A DNA stretch of 40,076 bases, from assembly GCA_028279345.1 (NCBI GenBank), contig JANQNY010000010.1:1-40076 (forward strand). The letters are read 5' to 3'. The translations under genes and the position numbers were made by a program. The DNA comes from Geminicoccaceae bacterium (GTDB lineage Bacteria; Pseudomonadota; Alphaproteobacteria; Geminicoccales; Geminicoccaceae). This document shows positions 26,008-39,927 of the stretch, piece after piece; position 1 is the first letter of the stretch, and each line of letters opens with the position of its first letter. The notes below the pieces were generated by a model. It worked only from the letters and a program-made list of their open reading frames with translations, was not told where the DNA came from and ran no database searches.

Positions 26008-26589
26008 TCAACCAGCCTTCGGTGTCGATTCCGCGGCGGGCAGCAGGCTCGCGATCTTGTCGAGCTGCTTGTCGAGTTCGGCGAGCGTCGTGGCCTGATC
26101 CTCGCTGTCGTCGCCGAGCCAGACATTGCCCGTGCGGACGTAAGCTGTGGCTAGGGCCGCGAGCAGCACGGCCCGGCGTGGCCCACTGGAATCCAGTCCC
26201 GCCGCCTCCGTGATGAGGCGCATCGCCTGGCGCAGATTGCCGAGCCCCTGGAACGCCGCGTCCAGCGCTCGCTCGTTGCGCAGGGCCGCCAGTGCCTTCC
26301 GCGCTCCACGCAGTGCGTCGAAGCGGCGCATCATCAGCTCGAAGACACGCTCGCGCGGTGTGAGTTCTAGAAGGTCGGTCGCGGCGAGGTCCACCATGGA
26401 GATGTCCGCGCGCCGGCCGACGGCCGCAACGACGGCGGCTCGATCGCCCAGCTCCGCGCAGATCTCGGCAAGCCCGGCGCCGGTTTCCCTGGCGAGAGCG
26501 AGCGCGCCATAGCGATGCCAGCCGTCGCGTTCGACAAGCGCCAGTGCCGCGTCGAGCAGGTCCAGCTTGCGCTTGCGGGCGGCACTCAA
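26008..26589 (-). CDS. TetR-like/COQ9-like helical protein, function unknown
   Basis: 193 residues. The first 55 (RKLDLLDAALALVERDGWHR, then YGALALARETGAGLAEICAE) look like a TetR-type HTH, although the strongest recognition-helix residues are not conserved. The rest is helical (LTPRERVFELMMRRFDALRG and others) and resembles proteins labelled TetR/AcrR or COQ9-like in alphaproteobacteria. The start is TTG at 26589, overlapping the proC stop as TTGA; no in-frame ATG or GTG precedes the HTH. Co-transcription with proC is likely. I cannot decide between a regulator and a ubiquinone-related lipid-binding protein. Confidence 0.6.
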   Translation of the reverse strand: MSAARKRKLDLLDAALALVERDGWHRYGALALARETGAGLAEICAELGDRAAVVAAVGRRADISMVDLAATDLLELTPRERVFELMMRRFDALRGARKALAALRNERALDAAFQGLGNLRQAMRLITEAAGLDSSGPRRAVLLAALATAYVRTGNVWLGDDSEDQATTLAELDKQLDKIASLLPAAESTPKAG

Positions 26590-27422
26590 GACTTCGGCTC
26601 CGCGCGGGCCAATGTCTCGGATCGTGCGCTGGCGGCGGCAATCGCGCGCTCGACAAGGCTTGCGAAGCTCTCATCGGCGACCAGGACCTCTAGCGCGGCG
26701 GCGGTCGTACCGCCTGGGCTGGTCACGTTGTTGCGCAGCGTCGCGGCGTCGAGTGCGCTGCTTCTGGCGAGTTCGCCCGCGCCCGCCACCGTCGCTTGTG
26801 CCAGCCGTGTCGCCAGGTCTGCCGGGAGGCCTTGGCGGGCACCTGCTGCTGCCATGGCCTCGATCAGCAGGAAGACGTAGGCAGGACCACTGCCGGAAAC
26901 CGCTGTCACCGCGTGCATATGCTCCTCCCGATCCACCCAGACGACTTCACCGACGGCGGCAAGGAGCGTCTCCGCTAGCGCGCGGTCGTCGGCGTTGCAC
27001 GCCGCGTCGGCGACCAGCGCCGTCACGCCGCGGCCGATGGCTGCAGGCGTGTTGGGCATCGCCCGGACGATGGCGCGATCGCTACCTAGGGCCGCTTTGA
27101 AGAGGCCGATCGGAGTCCCGGCCGCGATGGACACCACCAACGTGCATCGCGGCAGCACGGCCCGAAGCTCGGACAGCACCTCGGGCATCGTCTGCGGCTT
27201 GACCGCAAGCACGACCGCCTCGGGCCGGGGTGCTGTGCGCAGCTCGTCAATGCGGTCGAGGGTCTTGGCCGAGCGTGCGCTCCAACCCGCGCGCAAACTC
27301 GACGTTGGCTCGACAATGATGAGTGCTTCGGGGGAGAGCCCGGCCGTCAGCCAGCCCTCGGCGAGCGCTGAACCCATTTTCCCGCAGCCGATGAGCCAGA
27401 CGGGACCAACAAGCCCGCTCAT
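26586..27422 (-). CDS. proC: Pyrroline-5-carboxylate reductase
   Basis: 278 residues. The Rossmann motif GCGKMGSALAEGW binds NAD(P)H, and the family signature includes VKPQTMPEVL, RAMPNTPAAIGRGVT, VSGSGPAYVFLL and NNVTSPGGTTAAALEVL. It catalyses the last step of proline synthesis. The start is ATG at 27422, four bases overlapping the ybjN-like stop; frame continues upstream for 33 codons through the neighbouring gene, but the dinucleotide fold begins immediately after this ATG. Confidence 0.95.
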   Translation of the reverse strand: MSGLVGPVWLIGCGKMGSALAEGWLTAGLSPEALIIVEPTSSLRAGWSARSAKTLDRIDELRTAPRPEAVVLAVKPQTMPEVLSELRAVLPRCTLVVSIAAGTPIGLFKAALGSDRAIVRAMPNTPAAIGRGVTALVADAACNADDRALAETLLAAVGEVVWVDREEHMHAVTAVSGSGPAYVFLLIEAMAAAGARQGLPADLATRLAQATVAGAGELARSSALDAATLRNNVTSPGGTTAAALEVLVADESFASLVERAIAAASARSETLARAEPKS

Positions 27423-27922
27423 GCCTCGCCTTCGGTCTCCAGAAGCGCCGCCGTAAGCGCTTCCAACGGCGCCTTGCCGCCCCAGAGATGGAACTGAAAT
27501 GCGGGGAAGAAGCGCTCGCACTCCCCGAGTGCTATCTCGGTCAGATCTTCGAGCAGCTCAAGGCCGAGTGCTTGGCCGTCGCGCACCAGCACTGCATGCC
27601 GGAAGACCGGCAGCTTCTCCTCCGACCAGAGATCGAAATGACCCAGCCAGAGCTTCTCGTTCGCCAGGGCCAGGAGCTGGTAGAGGCCGTTGCGTTTGGC
27701 CGCCGGCACCTTGACGTCGAGCGCGCATGCAACGTGCAGCACACCCATCTCGACATGCCAATTGAACCAGATCCGGTAGTTGCACCACTGGCCGGCCAGG
27801 ATCGCGGCAAGCTCATCCTCGCCTTGCCGCTGATAGTCCCAGTCGTTGGCGATGGCGATCTGCTCGACGACGTCGACCGGGTTTGTCGCCTCATCGGCGA
27901 TCTCGAGCGGAAGTGAGCGCAT
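27419..27922 (-). CDS. YbjN domain protein
   Basis: 167 residues of the YbjN family, linked to a bacterial sensory-transduction-like or type III chaperone-like fold with unknown activity. Features: VVEQIAIANDWDYQRQGEDE, YRIWFNWHVEMGVLHVACA and RNGLYQLLALANEKLWLGHF. The ATG at 27922 follows GAGGAG; a GTG 36 bases upstream is possible but lacks that site. It is the first gene of a chain with proC and the TetR-like gene, in the order commonly seen in alphaproteobacteria. Confidence 0.85.
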   Translation of the reverse strand: MRSLPLEIADEATNPVDVVEQIAIANDWDYQRQGEDELAAILAGQWCNYRIWFNWHVEMGVLHVACALDVKVPAAKRNGLYQLLALANEKLWLGHFDLWSEEKLPVFRHAVLVRDGQALGLELLEDLTEIALGECERFFPAFQFHLWGGKAPLEALTAALLETEGEA

Positions 27923-28007
27923 GCACTCCTCAGAACAGGTGGCTGGAGGTGTAACCACCGCCGCGACTCTGCCAGCGGCTTAAACGCCGCGCAAGCGGCT
28001 GAGCCCC

Positions 28008-28334
28008 TCAGCTTTGGTCGTCGTCCTTGCCCGCCGCCTTGCTGCTGCTTCGCCGCCGCGCGGTGCTCTTGGCACCTCCCTCTTCGAGCGCGGCGAGCCG
28101 GCCCTCCAGCTCGGCCACCCGCTCCAGGAGCGTCTCCTGCTCTTCCCTTGCCTTCTGCGCCATCGCGCGGACCGCCTCATAGTCCTCGCGCGTGACCAGC
28201 TCGAGGTCGGCGGCGAACCGCTCCATCCGCTCGCGAACCCTATTCTCGACCTCTTCCCGCACGCCGCCGAACGTCGTCATTGCACCACTCGCGACGCGCG
28301 CCAGATCATCGAGGAGGGGATTACGAGACTGCAT
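28008..28334 (-). CDS. Accessory factor UbiK/BMFP-family protein
   Basis: 108 residues. The N-terminal amphipathic part (NPLLDDLARVASGAMTTFGG) and the C-terminal coiled coil (TLLERVAELEGRLAALEE) define the BMFP/UbiK (YqiC) family. E. coli UbiK assists the ubiquinone-synthesis complex; Brucella BMFP binds membranes. A Lys/Arg/Ser-rich tail follows the coil. The ATG at 28334 has GGAGA upstream. It is divergent from lgt. Confidence 0.85.
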   Translation of the reverse strand: MQSRNPLLDDLARVASGAMTTFGGVREEVENRVRERMERFAADLELVTREDYEAVRAMAQKAREEQETLLERVAELEGRLAALEEGGAKSTARRRSSSKAAGKDDDQS

Positions 28335-28458
28335 GGGACATTCTCCGTTGGCCGACTGCGTATATGGCGATGGCCTGCGCCCAGGCAACCGTCGCCGGGT
28401 TGCGGGTGGGGGCGCGAAAGCCTAAGCGTCGCCGGTCTTCGGCCCGAGGTAGTTCTAC

Positions 28459-29265
28459 GTGCTGGCTCTGCCCTTTCCCGTGATCGATCCGGTCGCGCTC
28501 CAGCTGGGTCCGCTGGCGATCCGCTGGTATGCGCTGGCTTACATTGCCGGTCTGTTACTCGGCTGGCTCGGCGCTCGCCGCCTCGTGCAGCGGCCGGGAT
28601 GGCGGGTTACGCCGGCGGCGATCGACGATCTGCTGTTCAACGCCACCTTGGGCATCGTGATCGGCGGTCGGCTCGGCTTCGTCCTCTTCTACAACCCCGC
28701 CTACTACCTCGAGCACCCGTTGGACGCCCTCAAGATCTGGCAGGGCGGCATGTCCTTCCATGGAGGCCTCCTCGGCGTCGTCGTCGCCTGTTTGGTGACC
28801 GCACGCCAGCATCGGCTGCCGCCGCTCGAACTGGGTGACGCCGCCGCGGTGGTGGCGCCGATCGGCGTGTTTTTCGGCCGCATCGCCAACTTCATCAATG
28901 GCGAGCTCTGGGGCCGTCCCACCACACTTCCCTGGGGCATGGTCTTTCCGGGGGGAGGCCCGGCGCCGCGCCATCCAAGCCAGCTCTATGAAGCGGCGCT
29001 CGAAGGCGTGGTCCTCTTTGCGATCATGGTCTGGCTCGCCCGTGGCACTTACGAGCCCGAAACGCGCGGCCGGCTAGCCGGCGTCTTCCTCTCGGGCTAC
29101 GGCATTGCCCGCTTTCTCGTCGAGTTCGTGCGCCAGTACGATCCCCAGCTCGGGCTCTTGTTCGGCGTGGTGACCATGGGCCAACTGCTGAGCCTGCCGA
29201 TGATTGCTCTAGGGCTCTGGCTGATCGGGAGATCCCGCCGCGCGGCGCCGGCTGATGCCGCCTGA
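28459..29265 (+). CDS. lgt: Prolipoprotein diacylglyceryl transferase
   Basis: 268-residue membrane enzyme that adds diacylglycerol to lipobox cysteines. The signature GRIANFINGELWGRPT and GGMSFHGGLLG (essential His) are intact, with about seven helices. The start is GTG at 28459 with GAGGT nine bases upstream. It overlaps the next gene by 11 bases, the usual lgt-midA-pgeF block of alphaproteobacteria. Confidence 0.96.
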   Translation: MLALPFPVIDPVALQLGPLAIRWYALAYIAGLLLGWLGARRLVQRPGWRVTPAAIDDLLFNATLGIVIGGRLGFVLFYNPAYYLEHPLDALKIWQGGMSFHGGLLGVVVACLVTARQHRLPPLELGDAAAVVAPIGVFFGRIANFINGELWGRPTTLPWGMVFPGGGPAPRHPSQLYEAALEGVVLFAIMVWLARGTYEPETRGRLAGVFLSGYGIARFLVEFVRQYDPQLGLLFGVVTMGQLLSLPMIALGLWLIGRSRRAAPADAA

Positions 29266-30331
29266 CGGGGAGCTGCGCCAAGCTCTGTCGGCGCCGGGCG
29301 GGCTCAGCGTCGCGGAGCTGTTCGAGCGGGCGGCCACCTACTACGACCGGCCGGCGGTGATCGGCGCCGAAGGCGACTTTGTTACGGCGCCCGAGATCTC
29401 GCAGTGCTTCGGCGAGCTCGTGGGCCTCTGGCTCGCTGACTGTTGGCTTGCCCAGGGGGCGCCGATTCCGTTCGTTCTCGCCGAGCTGGGGCCGGGACGG
29501 GGCACGCTGATGTCGGACCTCTGGCGTGCGACCGCGGTCGTCCCGAACTTTCAAGCGAGCGCCGAGGTGCATCTCGTCGAGCGGAGCGGCACGTTGCAGG
29601 CGCTGCAGCGGTCAGCGATTGGCGATGCTGCTCCAACCTACCACAAAACCCTAGGCTCGCTGCCGGAAGCTCCGCTGTTCCTCGTAGCGAACGAGTTCCT
29701 CGATGCGCTGCCGGTGCATCAGCTCGTGCGCCGCGGGAGCGGCTGGAATGAGCGATGCGTGGTTCTCGATGACGGCGGCGTCCGGTGGTCCGAGCGCGCA
29801 GCACCACCGTCGTTGGCGACGGCAGCGGAGCGGCGCTTCGGTGCCAACGGCGAAGGAGCTGTCTGCGAAGTAGCGCCGGCGCGAAGCTCCGTCGTGGCGG
29901 CTGTGGCAGGGCGCGTTGCCCGCAATGGCGGTGCTGCTCTGTTCATAGATTATGGATCTGTGGAGCCCGCCGCGGCTGACACCCTGCAGGCGGTCAGGCG
30001 GCATCGTCCGGTCGACGTGCTGTACCATCTGGACGACGCAGACCTGACGACGGCGGTGAGCTTCGCCCCGTTGGTCGAGGCGGCGGCCGAGGAGGAGGCG
30101 GCCGCCTTCGGGCCCGTGCCCCAGGCCACGTTCCTGCGCGCGCTCGGTATCGAGATGCGCGCGTTGCGGCTCGCCCGCGGCCTCGCGGACAATGCGGAAC
30201 GATCGGCTGTCCTGGCTGGCGTTCGCCGACTGATCGACCCCACGGCCATGGGCGAGCTCTACAAGGTGCTGGCCATCGTGCCGGCGGACGGTCGCGTGCC
30301 CGCCGGCTTCGACGCGGTTGCGTCGCCTTGA
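29255..30331 (+). CDS. MidA/NDUFAF7-type SAM-dependent methyltransferase
   Basis: 358 residues of the COG1565 family, related to the mitochondrial complex I assembly factor NDUFAF7, an arginine methyltransferase. Features: YYDRPAVIGAEGDFVTAPEI, SQCFGELVG, SAM loop ELGPGRGTLMSDL, ANEFLDALPVHQLV and FIDYG. The ATG at 29255 lies inside lgt and its stop overlaps the pgeF TTG (TTGA). Substrate in bacteria is not established; complex I is a reasonable guess. Confidence 0.88.
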   Translation: MPPDGELRQALSAPGGLSVAELFERAATYYDRPAVIGAEGDFVTAPEISQCFGELVGLWLADCWLAQGAPIPFVLAELGPGRGTLMSDLWRATAVVPNFQASAEVHLVERSGTLQALQRSAIGDAAPTYHKTLGSLPEAPLFLVANEFLDALPVHQLVRRGSGWNERCVVLDDGGVRWSERAAPPSLATAAERRFGANGEGAVCEVAPARSSVVAAVAGRVARNGGAALFIDYGSVEPAAADTLQAVRRHRPVDVLYHLDDADLTTAVSFAPLVEAAAEEEAAAFGPVPQATFLRALGIEMRALRLARGLADNAERSAVLAGVRRLIDPTAMGELYKVLAIVPADGRVPAGFDAVASP

Positions 30332-31086
30332 GGTCGAGTGCGCTCCTTGCCGAGGCCCGTTTGGTGCACGGCTTCGGCGATCGGACGAGGGGCGTCAGCC
30401 GCGGCGTCTTTGCGCGCGGGAATGCGGGGTTCTCGACCGGCGACGATCCGGTCGCCGTCCGGTCCAACCGCGCGCTGTTTGCGACGACACTCGGCTGCAC
30501 GCCAACCGCGCTTTCGACCGTCAAGCAGGTGCACGGCCGCGTAGCGCTCGTCGTCGACGCGCCGGAGCAGGCCGCGCGCGAGGCGGATGCGCTGGTGAGC
30601 GCGACGCCTGGTCTCCTGCTCGCCGTGACGACGGCCGATTGCGTGCCTTTGCTGCTGGCCGATCCGCGGGCGCGTGTGGTGGCGGCCGTGCACGCCGGCT
30701 GGCGCGGGGCGGTAGCGGGTGTGGTCGAAGCGACCCTTGCCCAGATGATGGCGCTCGGCGCGGCACCCGAGCGGATGCTCGCAGCCATCGGGCCGGCGAT
30801 CCGGCAGTCGAGCTACGAGGTGGACCCGCCCTTCCGCAATGCGGTGCTGGGCGCCCGCCCCTGGGCCGAGCGGTTGTTCGCCGACACTGCGACGCCGTCG
30901 CGTTGGCTCTTTGACCTGCCTGCGCTCGTCGGTGCGATTCTCGCGGATTCTGGCGTTTATCGGCTCGACGACCTTGGGGTGGACACATTAGACGACAGTT
31001 CAATATACTTTAGTTATAGACGGAGCGCGCAACGTCGTGAGGGTGGCTACGGAGTGCAGCTCGCGGGCATCGCCGTGCCCGCTTGA
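30328..31086 (+). CDS. pgeF: Peptidoglycan editing factor / laccase-domain protein
   Basis: 252 residues of the YfiH/PgeF family, purine-nucleoside or aminosugar-peptide hydrolases with a zinc site. Conserved ligands appear in KQVHG, TTADCVPLLL and HAGWRGAVAG, followed by AAIGPAIRQSSYEV. The start is TTG at 30328, overlapping the midA stop; no in-frame ATG or GTG lies before the conserved VHGFGDRT. The C-terminus (SIYFSYRRS) is family-typical. Confidence 0.9.
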   Translation: MRSSALLAEARLVHGFGDRTRGVSRGVFARGNAGFSTGDDPVAVRSNRALFATTLGCTPTALSTVKQVHGRVALVVDAPEQAAREADALVSATPGLLLAVTTADCVPLLLADPRARVVAAVHAGWRGAVAGVVEATLAQMMALGAAPERMLAAIGPAIRQSSYEVDPPFRNAVLGARPWAERLFADTATPSRWLFDLPALVGAILADSGVYRLDDLGVDTLDDSSIYFSYRRSAQRREGGYGVQLAGIAVPA

Positions 31087-31139
31087 CGCCGGTCCCGTTC
31101 AGGTCGTGCTTCGTCCGACGCCCTCGGCTTGGGAGCAGC

Positions 31140-32468
31140 ATGGCGAGTAACGTCACCGCATTGCCCAGTGGCCGGGTGGGTCTCCGTCGCCGCACCAGCG
31201 TCGCCGGTGGGCGCACTCCGACGCAGCTCGGGCTGAGCCCGCGCACCTTTGCCGTGCTTCGTTGGACGCAGGTGATCGGCCAACTCACGGCAGTCCTCGT
31301 GGCTGCGCTCGTGTTCGATCTCGACATTCCGCTCGCGACGCTCTTGGCGCTGGTGGGCGTCGGTGCGCTGACCACGCTCTGGGCGATGCGACAACTCACG
31401 CCGCCACACCGTCTCGATGAATCGCAGCTCGGCAGCCTTCTCTTGCTCGACGCCTCGCAGATCGGCGCGATGCTGGGGCTCACGGGCGCCCTGAGCAATC
31501 CGTTCGCACTGTTCTTGCTGTTTCCGGCGATCTTGGCCGCGACGACGTTGAGTGTCGTCTGGTGGGCAAGCGTCTGCGGTGTCGTCGTGCTCGTGACGTC
31601 GCTCTTGGCGTTCGCCGACTCGCCCGTGTTGTGGGCTGATTCGGCCTTTCGGTTGCCACCGCTATTGACGCTCGGTACGTGGGCGGCGTTGAGCGCAGGC
31701 ACGGTCATGATCGCTTGCTATGCTTGGCGGATCGCCGAAGAGGGGCGGCGCATGGGACGCGCCTTGGCGGCGACCCAACTGGCGCTTGAGCGCGAGCAGC
31801 GGCTTTCGCACCTCGACGGGATCGCCACCGCGGTGGCGCATGATCTCGGGTCGCCTCTATCCACCATTGGCTTGCTGGCGAAGGAGATCGTCAGAGGCAC
31901 AGCGCGGGATCAGACGCTCGCCGCGGACGCTCGTCTGCTGGAGCAACAGGTCGGCAGGTGCCGCGACATATTGGCGCGGTTTGCCGATGATGCGCCGGCC
32001 CGGGCCAAGGTCGACGGTGCCGTTGTGCCGCTTTCGTTCATCTTGGAGCGGTTGTGCGCCGACCATCAGGACGGCGCGATGGTCGTCCGGCTGACGACCG
32101 CGGTGTCGAGCGATGCGCTCGAGCCAACATTTCCGCCGACCGGTGAGGTGCGCCACGCATTGGCCAATTTGCTGGACAATGCGGTCATCCACGCGCGCTC
32201 GCACGTAGGTGTTGCCCTTGTGGTCGATCGGGAGCGTACGACCGTTCGAATGACCGATGATGGTCCTGGGTTTCCACCTGAGGTCTTGAACCACGTTGGT
32301 GAACCGTTCGTCAGTACACGTGGCGATGGAGCCACGCACGGACTGGGCCTATTCATCGCCTGCACGTTTTTGACCCGTGCGTCAGCCGAGCTAGAGTTAG
32401 AAAACACGCAGACAGGCGCGATCGTTTCGGCGACATGGCCGGCGGTGGGCGCGGAAGGGAAGAGTTGA
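31140..32468 (+). CDS. regB: RegB/PrrB-type redox sensor histidine kinase
   Basis: 442 residues. About six N-terminal helices include the quinone-associated loop TGALSNPF (115-122). The H-box AVAHDLGSPLSTI has H234, the RCRDIL cysteine is C274, and the ATPase motifs are NLLDNAVIHA, DDGPGF and THGLGLFIA. In Rhodobacter RegB the phospho-His 225 and redox Cys 265 are also 40 residues apart, supporting a true RegB. The ATG at 31140 has GGGAG upstream; a TTG at 31083 overlapping pgeF would add 19 residues without the usual start. It phosphorylates the adjacent RegA under reducing conditions. Confidence 0.92.
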   Translation: MASNVTALPSGRVGLRRRTSVAGGRTPTQLGLSPRTFAVLRWTQVIGQLTAVLVAALVFDLDIPLATLLALVGVGALTTLWAMRQLTPPHRLDESQLGSLLLLDASQIGAMLGLTGALSNPFALFLLFPAILAATTLSVVWWASVCGVVVLVTSLLAFADSPVLWADSAFRLPPLLTLGTWAALSAGTVMIACYAWRIAEEGRRMGRALAATQLALEREQRLSHLDGIATAVAHDLGSPLSTIGLLAKEIVRGTARDQTLAADARLLEQQVGRCRDILARFADDAPARAKVDGAVVPLSFILERLCADHQDGAMVVRLTTAVSSDALEPTFPPTGEVRHALANLLDNAVIHARSHVGVALVVDRERTTVRMTDDGPGFPPEVLNHVGEPFVSTRGDGATHGLGLFIACTFLTRASAELELENTQTGAIVSATWPAVGAEGKS

Positions 32469-33076
32469 TGGACGACTTGCACCAGATGCAGCGAACGGCG
32501 GTAGCGCCGACGACCCGCGACCTGCCTAACCCGCATGATGTCGCGGGTTCCGCCGATCTGCTGTTGCTCGACGATGACGCGCCGCTGCGCCGCACGCTGG
32601 CGCGCGCCCTTGAGCGCCACGGGTTTGAGATCCACGCAGCGGAGAGCCTTGCCGAGGCGCGCGAGCTCGTCGGCGGTCGGCGGTTTGGCTTCGCTGTGCT
32701 TGACCTGCGGCTCGAGGATGGACACGCGCTCGGCTTGGTGAAGGAGCTCTTGGAGCAGGCGCCCGGAACGCGCATCGCGGTGATAACCGGTTACGGCAAC
32801 ATCGCGTCGGCCGTTGCCGCGGTGAAGCACGGGGCGCTGGACTACCTCGCCAAGCCGGTCGATGCCGATGATTTGGCGCGTGCGCTGCTGCACAGCAGCG
32901 GCGACGCCCTGCCGCCGCCGCCTGAGCAGCCGATGTCGCCAGACCGGGTACGTTGGGAGCACATCCAGCGGGTCTTCGAGCAGTGCGGTCGAAACGTGTC
33001 GGAGACGGCGAGGCGGCTCAACATGCATCGGCGCACGTTGCAGCGCATTCTGAACAAGCGCGCACCGCGCGCCTGA
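32468..33076 (+). CDS. regA: RegA/PrrA-type response regulator
   Basis: 202 residues. The receiver domain has acidic DDD at 35-37, phospho-acceptor D79 (LDLRLEDG), Thr107 and K129 (AKP). A proline linker (LPPPPEQP) joins the Fis-like HTH CGRNVSETARRLNMHRRTLQ, then RILNKRAPR, nearly invariant among RegA proteins. The ATG shares a base with the regB stop (TGATG) and GGAAGGGAAGAG precedes it. RegA controls respiration, carbon and nitrogen fixation and redox balance. An N-terminal stretch of about 28 residues before the receiver is somewhat longer than in Rhodobacter. Confidence 0.95.
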   Translation: MDDLHQMQRTAVAPTTRDLPNPHDVAGSADLLLLDDDAPLRRTLARALERHGFEIHAAESLAEARELVGGRRFGFAVLDLRLEDGHALGLVKELLEQAPGTRIAVITGYGNIASAVAAVKHGALDYLAKPVDADDLARALLHSSGDALPPPPEQPMSPDRVRWEHIQRVFEQCGRNVSETARRLNMHRRTLQRILNKRAPRA

Positions 33077-33085
33077 TCGTTGCTA

Positions 33086-33105
33086 TGGTTAGCTTCGGCT
33101 GACCA
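33086..33105. terminator. UUCG-loop hairpin between convergent regA and RHH-PAS genes
   Basis: An eight-pair stem (one G-T pair) closes a C(TTCG)G tetraloop nine bases after the regA stop. It overlaps the last codons of the convergent gene. No T-run follows, so termination strength is unclear; the position and stable loop suggest an RNA 3'-end structure. Confidence 0.45.
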
Positions 33106-33697
33106 GCGTCTCGAACATCACGAGCGTGCCACCACCCTCTTGATCCGTCTCTAGGGCGAGGGGGACGGCGATCGCTTGCGCCGTTCGCACCTTGCCGGGC
33201 GATAGGTAGGTCGCGTTGAAGTGAATGCGTGGCACGCGACCGTTGAAGAGTGCGGTCCAAGCGTCACCGAGCCCACGCCCGCGCAAGATCATGATGTGAT
33301 CGAGCTTGTGGTTGAGGGTCGCCTTGCGATCCAGATTGAGCCAGAGCGCGAAGGCCTGGTTGAGGTCACGCACTTGCCGGTCGTGGTCGAGAATGAGCGC
33401 CGGCAATGGGCAGGCGTCGAAGACGCGCGTTAGATCTTCCGAGCCGCCGGAGATCGCCAGCATCTCCACCTGGTCGCGCAATGTGACCGCGTTGGAGCGT
33501 GCGTGCAGGATCGCGTAGGTGCGCAGCGTCGAAGCGAGATTAGTCCGTTCGGGCGTGGCGCCGGCGATCTCGTTGACCAACTCGCTCAACCGCACGCGTC
33601 GCGCATCCGCGAGCTCGCGGAGATAGGTCCAAAACTCGGGCTCGAGCTTGATCGACGTGCGGACTTCGCCCACGCGCATCGTCTTGCGAATCATCAT
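33089..33697 (-). CDS. Ribbon-helix-helix protein with C-terminal PAS-like domain
   Basis: 202 residues. Positions 13-62 (TSIKLEPEFWTYLRELADAR, then RVRLSELVNEIAG) are an RHH_4-type DNA-binding domain common in alphaproteobacteria. Residues 90-195 (FDACPLPALILDHDRQVRDL, NQAFALWLNLD, then later LSPGKVRTAQAIAVPL) look like a PAS fold. The pair suggests a one-component sensor-repressor. The start is ATG at 33697, next to a second ATG; the ribosome site is weak, and an ATG at 33679 is possible. It is convergent with regA and divergent from mdh, with a 224-base promoter region before mdh in which I found no clear motif. Confidence 0.7.
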   Translation of the reverse strand: MMIRKTMRVGEVRTSIKLEPEFWTYLRELADARRVRLSELVNEIAGATPERTNLASTLRTYAILHARSNAVTLRDQVEMLAISGGSEDLTRVFDACPLPALILDHDRQVRDLNQAFALWLNLDRKATLNHKLDHIMILRGRGLGDAWTALFNGRVPRIHFNATYLSPGKVRTAQAIAVPLALETDQEGGGTLVMFETLVSRS

Positions 33698-33882
33698 GTG
33701 TCCAGACAACAACGGACCCGCTCCTCTCTCTGCGTTTCCTGCATACGAGGATATGACCACCGAAGGGTTAACAGCCGGTAAACTCGTCGACGTCAGCTCC
33801 ATCATCGTCTTCGCCCTACGATCTAAGGTGGCACGTCGGTTGTTCGGCGCCACGCCTTGTGGCTCCGAAGAGGCATCTGTAG

Positions 33883-34866
<984 letters not shown>

Positions 34867-34879
34867 GGCGAGTGAGCCA

Positions 34880-36048
<1,169 letters not shown>

Positions 36049-36049
<1 letters not shown>

Positions 36050-36924
36050 TGTCCGTTCTCGTCAACGCCGAAACCAAGGTCATCTGTCAGGGCTTCACCG
36101 GGGCGCAGGGGACCTTCCATTCCGAGCAGGCCATCGCCTATGGCACCCGCATGGTCGGTGGCGTCACGCCGGGCAAGGGCGGCGAGACGCATCTCGGCCT
36201 GCCGGTGTTCGATACCGTCGACGAGGCGGTGCGTGCGACCGGTGCCGACGCCACGGCGATCTACGTCCCGCCACCTTTCGCCGCCGATGCGATCCTCGAA
36301 GCCGTTGACGCCGGCATCAAGACCGTCGTGTGCATCACCGAGGGCATCCCGGTGCTCGACATGGTCAGGGTCAAGCGGGCGCTGCGCGGCTCGGGCTCGC
36401 GGCTGGCCGGCCCGAACTGCCCGGGCGTGATCACCCCTGGCGAGTGCAAGATCGGCATCATGCCGGGTCACATCCACATGCGCGGCAAAGTCGGGATCGT
36501 ATCGCGGTCGGGCACGTTGACCTACGAGGCGGTGGCGCAGACGACGCGCGTGGGCCTCGGCCAGAGCACGTGCATCGGCATTGGCGGTGACCCCGTCAAC
36601 GGCACCAACTTCGTCGACGCGCTCACCTTGTTCGTCGAGGACCCTGCGACCGAAGGCATGGTCATGATTGGCGAGATCGGCGGCGACGCCGAGGAGAGCG
36701 GTGCCGCGTACCTGACCGCTGTCGGCAACAAGAAGCCCGTCGTTGGCTTCATCGCCGGCCGCACGGCGCCACCCGGGCGCCGCATGGGCCACGCGGGCGC
36801 GATCATCTCGGGCGGCAAGGGCGGCGCCGACGACAAGATTGCCGCCATGCGCGAGGCCGGCATCGTCGTGTGCGACAGCCCGGCAGAGATCGGCACAGCC
36901 ATGGCGCAGGCAATGGGGAGCTGA
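36049..36924 (+). CDS. sucD: Succinyl-CoA synthetase alpha subunit
   Basis: 291 residues. CoA-binding segment ([17 protein letters not shown]) and phospho-histidine H248 in [18 protein letters not shown] are present. LSS start [18 protein letters not shown] is typical. It forms the alpha-beta synthetase with SucC. An 86-base gap follows before sucA, holding a small GCGGC/GCCGC hairpin at 36927-36940 without a T-run. Confidence 0.97.
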
Positions 36925-37010
36925 CGGCGGCAGGCGCCGCGCACCCGGCCGCCACGGCTGGGGGCGTTGGCGCGTGCCATCGACGGCCGAGTGAGGGGCG
37001 GCAATAACGA

Positions 37011-39896
<2,886 letters not shown>

Positions 39897-39927
39897 CCCG
39901 GCCCTTGTGTGAGGAACGAGAAGAGCG

